A model generated the notes under the pieces. It ran no database searches and had not been told where the DNA came from. It was given only the letters and a program-made list of their open reading frames with translations. Positions 6,529 to 10,148 of a DNA stretch of 10,148 nucleotides are shown piece by piece; the first letter of the stretch is position 1; each line of letters opens with the position of its first letter. The stretch spans positions 1 to 10,148 of the forward strand of contig JAOAPJ010000399.1 of the NCBI GenBank assembly GCA_025462805.1. Reading direction: 5' to 3'. This DNA is from Acidobacteriaceae bacterium (GTDB taxonomy: Bacteria > Acidobacteriota > Terriglobia > Terriglobales > Acidobacteriaceae). A program made the translations under genes and the position numbers.

Positions 6529-6586
6529 ATCTGTACTGACCGATTACAGCGCGGGCACTTGGCGGACTTCGCTCCATTCGAGCATC

Positions 6587-6613
6587 GGCGCCTCGGCCTT
6601 GCGACGAGGCGCC
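6587..6613. repeat. Perfect 9-bp GC-rich hairpin
   Basis: GGCGCCTCG (6587-6595) pairs perfectly with CGAGGCGCC (6605-6613) around a 9-nt loop. It lies about 60 nt after the HNH fragment's stop. There is no T-run on either strand, so it is not a canonical intrinsic terminator, although a stem of this strength could still stop or protect a transcript. Confidence 0.6.
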
Positions 6614-6769
6614 ACAGCGGCAATCAGCGTGGCAGAAACTCAGCATCGCCTCGGCAGCCTTCACGTGCCCGGCCTGCGTTGATGGGGGTCAGCACAGAGG
6701 AATCATCGTATGTCCCTGCTCCGATGAACCGGTTGACGCTCCCACTGTTGTGCGCGCCACTACAGGCGG

Positions 6770-6823
6770 ATAAGTAGAAGCCGGAAGGGGTGCCTCCCTC
6801 CCGGCAGCAGTGAACCTACTTAT
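6770..6823. repeat. Nested two-tier stem-loop
   Basis: An outer perfect 8-bp stem, ATAAGTAG (6770-6777) with CTACTTAT (6816-6823), encloses an inner hairpin at 6780-6805. In the inner hairpin GCCGG-A-A-GGGG pairs with TCCC-T-C-CCGGC: ten base pairs including one G-T, one A-C mismatch, and a 4-nt loop. Both tiers sit in sequence without a gene. Such structures are seen at ends of transposable elements, recombination sites, REP-like elements and structured RNAs. The sequence alone does not decide among these. Confidence 0.6.
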
Positions 6824-6951
6824 GCAGTAGTATCCGGACCAGAACAGCCAAAGCAATCAGGAAGCGCCAATCAAGCACTACCCTGACAGCAACTGTGAGC
6901 CAGTTTCCTGGCCCGTTTGTTGATATCGGGACCCATCTCCTTCCACCGGTC

Positions 6952-6983
6952 GGCCCGTAGGTCGCCTCAACGGCCTACGGACC
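6952..6983. repeat. Inverted repeat CCGTAGG/CCTACGG
   Basis: CCGTAGG (6955-6961) and CCTACGG (6974-6980) form a perfect 7-bp stem over a 12-nt loop. Beyond one mismatch it extends by GG (6952-6953) with CC (6982-6983). It lies downstream of the alpha-galactosidase gene and could be part of its transcript end, though no T-run follows. Confidence 0.45.
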
Positions 6984-7143
6984 TCACCGATGTCCGCTGT
7001 CACGAAGCCTCTGAACCCTGACGGACCGGAGAACCAGCCGGAAGAAACCCGCCGGGAACCGCGTGAGCAGCCCCACAAGAGCCGGCGACTCCGTCTCGAG
7101 TGCTGCGCCATGAGCGGCCAACTATCTCCTACACGTCTCCGTA

Positions 7144-9357
7144 CTATCTCAAGGGGGGAGATGGTGGCGAGAATGAATTAATCGCGATGCGATCAAGTGC
7201 CGGCGCAAAGCCGGTAGCATTGGAGAATTGGATCGTATTCGTACCTGCCTGGAGCTGGACCGAAACCACGGTGCTGGTGGGCAAGCTGAAACTGCTTCCA
7301 TTCAAGTTCAGCTGCACGTCAGGTCCGTCGTTCACGGTCAACGTATAGGATCGCGGGCCGCTCGTCAGATAATCGATCTCCATCTGATAAGTACCGGTGG
7401 CTGGAACCGTCACATTCGAAAATGTCACGTTATTACCGGCGCCCCCGCCTATGTTGCCAGCCTCCGATGCGCCGGAGCAGTAGGCACAGTATGACGGAGA
7501 GGCTGAACCGCTCAGGGTCGCATTCTCGGCCTCGTAGGTTGTGGAGTCGGGCGGAGGGGCATTGCCATCGCCGCTCACGAAGATGCGATCCAAGTCGGGC
7601 GGATAGCTGGTCGGGTTTCCGAATTGGATGGAGTTGATGCCGGCGTTCAGCCGTATCGGAACTCTGGTGCTGGAGGGAAGAAAGAAGCTGCCGCCGCCTA
7701 CGTTCACGGTGGTAAACGGTGCGCCGTTCACACTGAAGAGAAGAGACCGCGGCCCGACGGTCATCGAGTCGATTTGCATCCAGTACGTGCCCGCGTGCGA
7801 CACCTCGACATCGTTGAAGGTAACGTTGTTGTTTGGGCTCAGCCCGAAATTTCCAACCTTGGCGCCGCCCGAACACGCTGGGCAACTGGCGACAGACGCA
7901 CTGCCGCCCAAGACGGCAGATTCCGCCTCGTAGCTCTGGCTGGGGGGCGCGGGCAGCTTTCCTCTTCCCGTAACTCGTAGCAGCCGTACGCCGTGCCCGG
8001 GGATAACCGCAGTGAATTGTGTGCCGGAACCCGGCAGGTACATCTGATTCCACACGTCATATATCTGGGTTGCAGTCGCCGCCCCCAATGTGTTCCACGG
8101 CAATGTGACGGCAGATGCAAATGCGTTCAAATTGAAGAGCGCGACATAGTAAGTACCGTTGCCAAGGTCGGAGACCCACACCGGCCGGTCACCTCCGACA
8201 ACCTGTTTCGCGGGATGACCGGACTGATCGGCGGCGAGCACTCCGTCATTACTCAAGATCTGCTTACCGGAATTGGTCAGAGCCGTCAGATCGCCGCCCA
8301 GATATAGCGGAGCATTTGCCATCGCCCACAGCGTGAGAACAGTTTGTTGCTCCTGGTCGCTCAGGCCAGAGACGCTGCTGACATTGCCGACTTCTAGAGA
8401 GTCCAGATCGTTCCATCCCTGTTGCACACCGGAGGCATTCTGCCAGGCGACCAGGTCATAGAACCGCCAGGACGCCATGGCCCAATCGGTAATCGTTGCG
8501 CAATTGCCCTCACACTCGACATCGCCTTCAATCCGGCGCGCGTTTGCATACTGCTGCCATACGCTTAAGTAATCCTGATCGAGAGCCCATGAGATTGTGA
8601 ACCAAATCGGGCGTCCGCATTGCGCAATCGCCTTTGACCAGGCTTCGACATCGGCTCGATTGTCGATCGAAAGATCATCGTTGTACGAACCCGGCGTCAC
8701 CGCGTCGAGTTTGATGAAGTCAATGCCCCAGGACGCAAACAGATCGACGACGGAGTTCATATAGGCCTGCGCACCGGGCTTCGTGAAGTCGATCTTGTAG
8801 AAGAATGATCCGAATGCGTTGCCAGTCGTGTACGGCTTCGTGAGGATGTCCTGAATGTGATATGGAGTGCCCAGGATTGGATAGTTCCCTGCCACCGCGG
8901 GGGATTCGACTCCCGGTATCCAGTAGATTCCTGCCTTCTGTCCGTTGGCGTGAATGTGCGCGATCATCCCAGTAAAGTCTGGGAATGTTGTCGTGTTGGG
9001 AATAGGTCTTCCATTCCCATCAAAACTTCCCATCCACCCCGAGTCAATGTTGATGTACTGGAAGCCGTGCGCCTGCAGACCTGAGGATTTCATTGCATCC
9101 GATTGCGCGGTAATGTTCGCCTGGGTGAGAAAGCCGCCGTTGATCGTCTGCTCGCTAAACGTGCTCCAGCCCAGATACGGCCTCTGTCCTACCCCGTTCA
9201 CCTGTGCATGCGCAGCGAGGTTCAGCGCGGCGCATAACACTGCACAAGCGATGGCAATGGTGAATTTCAGAAGGTGCCTTGTTGCGATATCTCCAGTAGT
9301 CAAAACGCTAGAACGCCGCAGATGGCAAGTGGGGCGTTCATTCAAAGGTGTATTCAT
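7144..9357 (-). CDS. Secreted GH27 alpha-galactosidase with two tandem carbohydrate-binding modules
   Basis: The product has 737 residues. It starts at ATG 9357, 7 nt behind a perfect GGAGGT. The longer in-frame start at 9396 would place that ribosome binding site inside the gene. The signal peptide is long: polar residues 1-29, hydrophobic core 33-49, AHA cleavage near 51, so it is exported. Residues about 57-385 form the glycoside hydrolase family 27 barrel: RPYLGWSTF, YINIDSGWMGSFDGNGRPIP, GLQAHGFQ, KAGIYWIPG. The catalytic nucleophile is Asp218 (FIKLDAV) and the acid/base Asp279 (RRIEGDVE); ANAPLYLGGDL is the conserved downstream segment. Residues 386-465 are the C-terminal beta-sandwich. 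Residues about 476-597 and 608-728 are two similar modules, each starting YEAE(S/N)A and ending with LDRI, like CBM35/CBM6-type beta-sandwiches, each with a C-x-x-C near its start. It probably releases alpha-linked galactose from plant oligo- or polysaccharides outside the cytoplasm (family knowledge). The GntR-type gene stands divergently upstream. Confidence 0.93.
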   Translation of the reverse strand: MNTPLNERPTCHLRRSSVLTTGDIATRHLLKFTIAIACAVLCAALNLAAHAQVNGVGQRPYLGWSTFSEQTINGGFLTQANITAQSDAMKSSGLQAHGFQYINIDSGWMGSFDGNGRPIPNTTTFPDFTGMIAHIHANGQKAGIYWIPGVESPAVAGNYPILGTPYHIQDILTKPYTTGNAFGSFFYKIDFTKPGAQAYMNSVVDLFASWGIDFIKLDAVTPGSYNDDLSIDNRADVEAWSKAIAQCGRPIWFTISWALDQDYLSVWQQYANARRIEGDVECEGNCATITDWAMASWRFYDLVAWQNASGVQQGWNDLDSLEVGNVSSVSGLSDQEQQTVLTLWAMANAPLYLGGDLTALTNSGKQILSNDGVLAADQSGHPAKQVVGGDRPVWVSDLGNGTYYVALFNLNAFASAVTLPWNTLGAATATQIYDVWNQMYLPGSGTQFTAVIPGHGVRLLRVTGRGKLPAPPSQSYEAESAVLGGSASVASCPACSGGAKVGNFGLSPNNNVTFNDVEVSHAGTYWMQIDSMTVGPRSLLFSVNGAPFTTVNVGGGSFFLPSSTRVPIRLNAGINSIQFGNPTSYPPDLDRIFVSGDGNAPPPDSTTYEAENATLSGSASPSYCAYCSGASEAGNIGGGAGNNVTFSNVTVPATGTYQMEIDYLTSGPRSYTLTVNDGPDVQLNLNGSSFSLPTSTVVSVQLQAGTNTIQFSNATGFAPALDRIAINSFSPPSPPLR

Positions 9358-9364
9358 TGGGGGG

Positions 9365-9370
9365 ACCTCC
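9365..9370 (-). promoter_or_regulatory. Ribosome binding site of the alpha-galactosidase gene
   Basis: GGAGGT on the minus strand, with a 7-nt spacer to the ATG at 9357. This perfect match fixes the start and rules against the upstream in-frame ATG at 9396. Confidence 0.75.
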
Positions 9371-9772
9371 GGGGCTCTTGACCTTGTCTTCCGCACAATT
9401 GCCCTTCTGAGGATCGATCGCGTCGATCAATGCACAGAAAGGACGTTCTGGATGTTCCGCTGCTGAGCGCTCAACGTAACCAGATGAGACTTAAGCTCTT
9501 CTTGCCATCCCCGCTTGCGGCAGCGGACCTCACGCAGAAAGAGCGCAACGCTCCCTAATGCGAAGCGAACCTAATCTATGCCTGAAATGCAGACACTGTC
9601 TAGCGTTTTTGGGGATAATTTCCAGGCCAGACCAGTGGATTTGAATCTATTGAATGCAGCTATAGGGACAATTAGCGAAGGGACAAGTGAAAATTGCAGG
9701 GTTCCTGGAGTATGATTTTGAGCGCTTAGATGTATTGTTGGCTGACCCCCGTTCATCCCGGCCGCCAAACAC

Positions 9773-9826
9773 TCGTCAGACTGACCATTCTGGTCGTTCG
9801 GCGAAGAAAATCGGACGAACTGACGA
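9773..9826. promoter_or_regulatory. Cluster of palindromes upstream of GntR gene, possible operator
   Basis: GACCATTCTGGTC (9783-9795) is a perfect hyphenated palindrome (5-3-5). It is enclosed by the inverted repeat TCGTCAG (9773-9779) and CTGACGA (9820-9826), and adjoined by GTTCG (9796-9800) and CGAAC (9816-9820). The cluster lies 60-113 nt before the GntR start and about 420 nt before the alpha-galactosidase start. GntR-family dimers bind short palindromes, so this is a candidate autoregulatory site. It does not match the classic FadR-type TGGT-N3-ACCA arrangement, since here the half-sites are in the order ACCA-N3-TGGT. Confidence 0.4.
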
Positions 9827-9885
9827 AAGCGATTCAATATGATCCCGATGGCAGATATCCTCCGGATCACAAGACTGCCTAAATA

Positions 9886-10148
9886 GTGGACGTGCCCTTG
9901 AAGAGACCTGTTGCAACCCGGAGCGCCAGCGCAGCGCTGGTTAAGGACGAAGTCGCGGATCGCCTGCGCGCGGAGATCGCTAGTGGAGCGTTGCGTCCGG
10001 GCATTCGAATCATCGAGGGGCACTGGGCGCGGAAATTCGGCGTGGCCCAAGCCTCGATTCGCGAGGCCATCAATCTCCTCGCACAAGAGGGATTTGTTAC
10101 TAAGGCCTCAGGCCGGAGCGCGCGCGTCGTCAACCTTACAGAACAAGA
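9886..10148 (+). CDS. GntR-family transcriptional regulator, N-terminal wHTH, 3' end outside window
   Basis: The frame is bounded by a TAA at 9880-9882. GTG 9886 is the first possible start, with GTG 9892 and TTG 9898 close behind; none has a clear Shine-Dalgarno sequence, so the start is uncertain. About 87 residues are visible. VKDEVADRLRAEIASGALRP, GIRIIEGHWARKFGVAQASI and REAINLLAQEGFVTKASGRS together form the winged HTH of the GntR family, with the recognition helix around GVAQASIREAINLL and the wing after EGFV. The 'I..G.L.PG..I.E..WA..FGV....IREA...L..EGFV' pattern is that of the FadR/VanR-like branch, whose C-terminal effector domain would lie beyond the window. It is divergent from the alpha-galactosidase gene, so control of that gene or of a downstream sugar-utilisation operon is plausible but not shown. 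Confidence 0.88.
   Translation, partial: MDVPLKRPVATRSASAALVKDEVADRLRAEIASGALRPGIRIIEGHWARKFGVAQASIREAINLLAQEGFVTKASGRSARVVNLTEQ

Larger units (their letters stand above)
6529..7143. other. Non-coding stretch with three stem-loops
   Basis: About 600 bases between the HNH fragment and the 3' end of the alpha-galactosidase gene. The short open frames here have no ribosome binding site and unnatural composition. A minus-strand stretch around 6900-6955 reads DRWKEMGPDINKRARKLAHS, which may be the relic of a gene end, but I cannot place it. Three inverted repeats (6587-6613, 6770-6823, 6952-6983) are listed separately. No T-run terminator for the converging genes is evident. Confidence 0.4.
9358..9885. 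other. Divergent intergenic region between alpha-galactosidase and GntR genes
   Basis: About 530 bases that should contain both promoters and the leader of the alpha-galactosidase mRNA. I see no credible gene; a minus-strand open frame (10086-9571) is the shadow of the GntR gene extended into AT-richer sequence. Short dyads are GATCGA/TCGATC (9412-9417 and 9423-9428), GAGCG-CAA-CGCTC (9541-9553) and the cluster at 9773-9826. A weak sigma-70-like pair on the minus strand, TTGTCC (9681-9686) and TATAGC (9659-9664) at 16-nt spacing, is a possible promoter for the alpha-galactosidase gene. Confidence 0.5.

Noticed and set aside
6587..6823. CRISPR or integron attC-like array from the successive hairpins
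   Set aside because: The stem-loops differ in sequence and spacing, there are no regular direct repeats, and none has the GTTRRRY/RYYYAAC ends of attC sites.
6878..6960. Minus-strand stretch reading DRWKEMGPDINKRARKLAHS
   Set aside because: It looks protein-like for about 20 residues, but an in-frame stop precedes it closely, no start exists and I cannot tie it to a family. Too short to call.
6990..7181. 63-codon plus-strand frame before the alpha-galactosidase 3' end
   Set aside because: No ribosome binding site, low-complexity Glu/Arg/Pro composition, and it overlaps the convergent gene's end.
9358..9396. Longer start for the alpha-galactosidase at 9396
   Set aside because: The perfect GGAGGT at 9365-9370 lies between the two candidate starts and serves the ATG at 9357. 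The extra 13 residues would only lengthen an already long signal-peptide N-region.
9571..10086. 171-codon open frame on the minus strand over the GntR gene and its upstream region
   Set aside because: It lies antisense to a clear GntR wHTH and continues into AT-rich intergenic sequence. It has no ribosome binding site and no recognisable motif.

Overview
The window looks like part of a GC-rich bacterial chromosome, most likely an acidobacterium (Terriglobales-like). That assignment is an inference. It rests on the GH27 alpha-galactosidase carrying tandem C-terminal modules of the 'YEAE...C-x-x-C-SGG' type, on the secreted YVTN/YncE-type beta-propeller beside a LuxR-type regulator, and on several secreted proteins. 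No rRNA, tRNA or CRISPR array is visible. The intact genes are separated by unusually long stretches of decayed sequence.

Layout: (1) 1-984, minus strand: a secreted, probably beta-propeller-like protein whose 3' end lies outside the window. (2) 985-2830: no intact gene. On the plus strand, 1793-2053 is the remnant of an unrecognised gene, and it overlaps by ATGA the wreck of a class I SAM-dependent methyltransferase (2050-2526, several frames and stops, motif I still readable). (3) 2833-4057, minus strand: a secreted YncE-like beta-propeller, followed 4 nt later by a possible 44-codon ORF with a good ribosome binding site. (4) 4206-5312, plus strand: a LuxR-type transcriptional regulator with a sensor/PAS-like middle region and a C-terminal HTH, divergent from the propeller gene. 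(5) 5390-6528: accessory debris, namely a tyrosine-recombinase C-terminus, a frameshifted SRPBCC/AHSA1-like fragment, an unassigned open stretch, and an HNH-nuclease C-terminus. (6) 6529-7143: apparently non-coding, with three separate stem-loops, one of them nested. (7) 7144-9357, minus strand: a large secreted GH27 alpha-galactosidase with two tandem carbohydrate-binding-like modules. (8) 9358-9885: divergent intergenic region with palindromes. (9) 9886-10148, plus strand: the N-terminal wHTH of a GntR-family regulator that runs off the window.

Two regulator/secreted-protein pairs stand head to head: LuxR-type with the YncE-like propeller, and GntR-type with the alpha-galactosidase. In each case the intergenic region has a repeat or palindrome that could be an operator, so local control is a reasonable inference. 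The recombinase and nuclease scraps suggest that an integrated element once occupied the middle of the window and has largely been lost. I did not find a clear, intact, previously undescribed system. The least explained items are the nested hairpin at 6770-6823, the open stretch at 5990-6420, and the short ORF behind the propeller gene.
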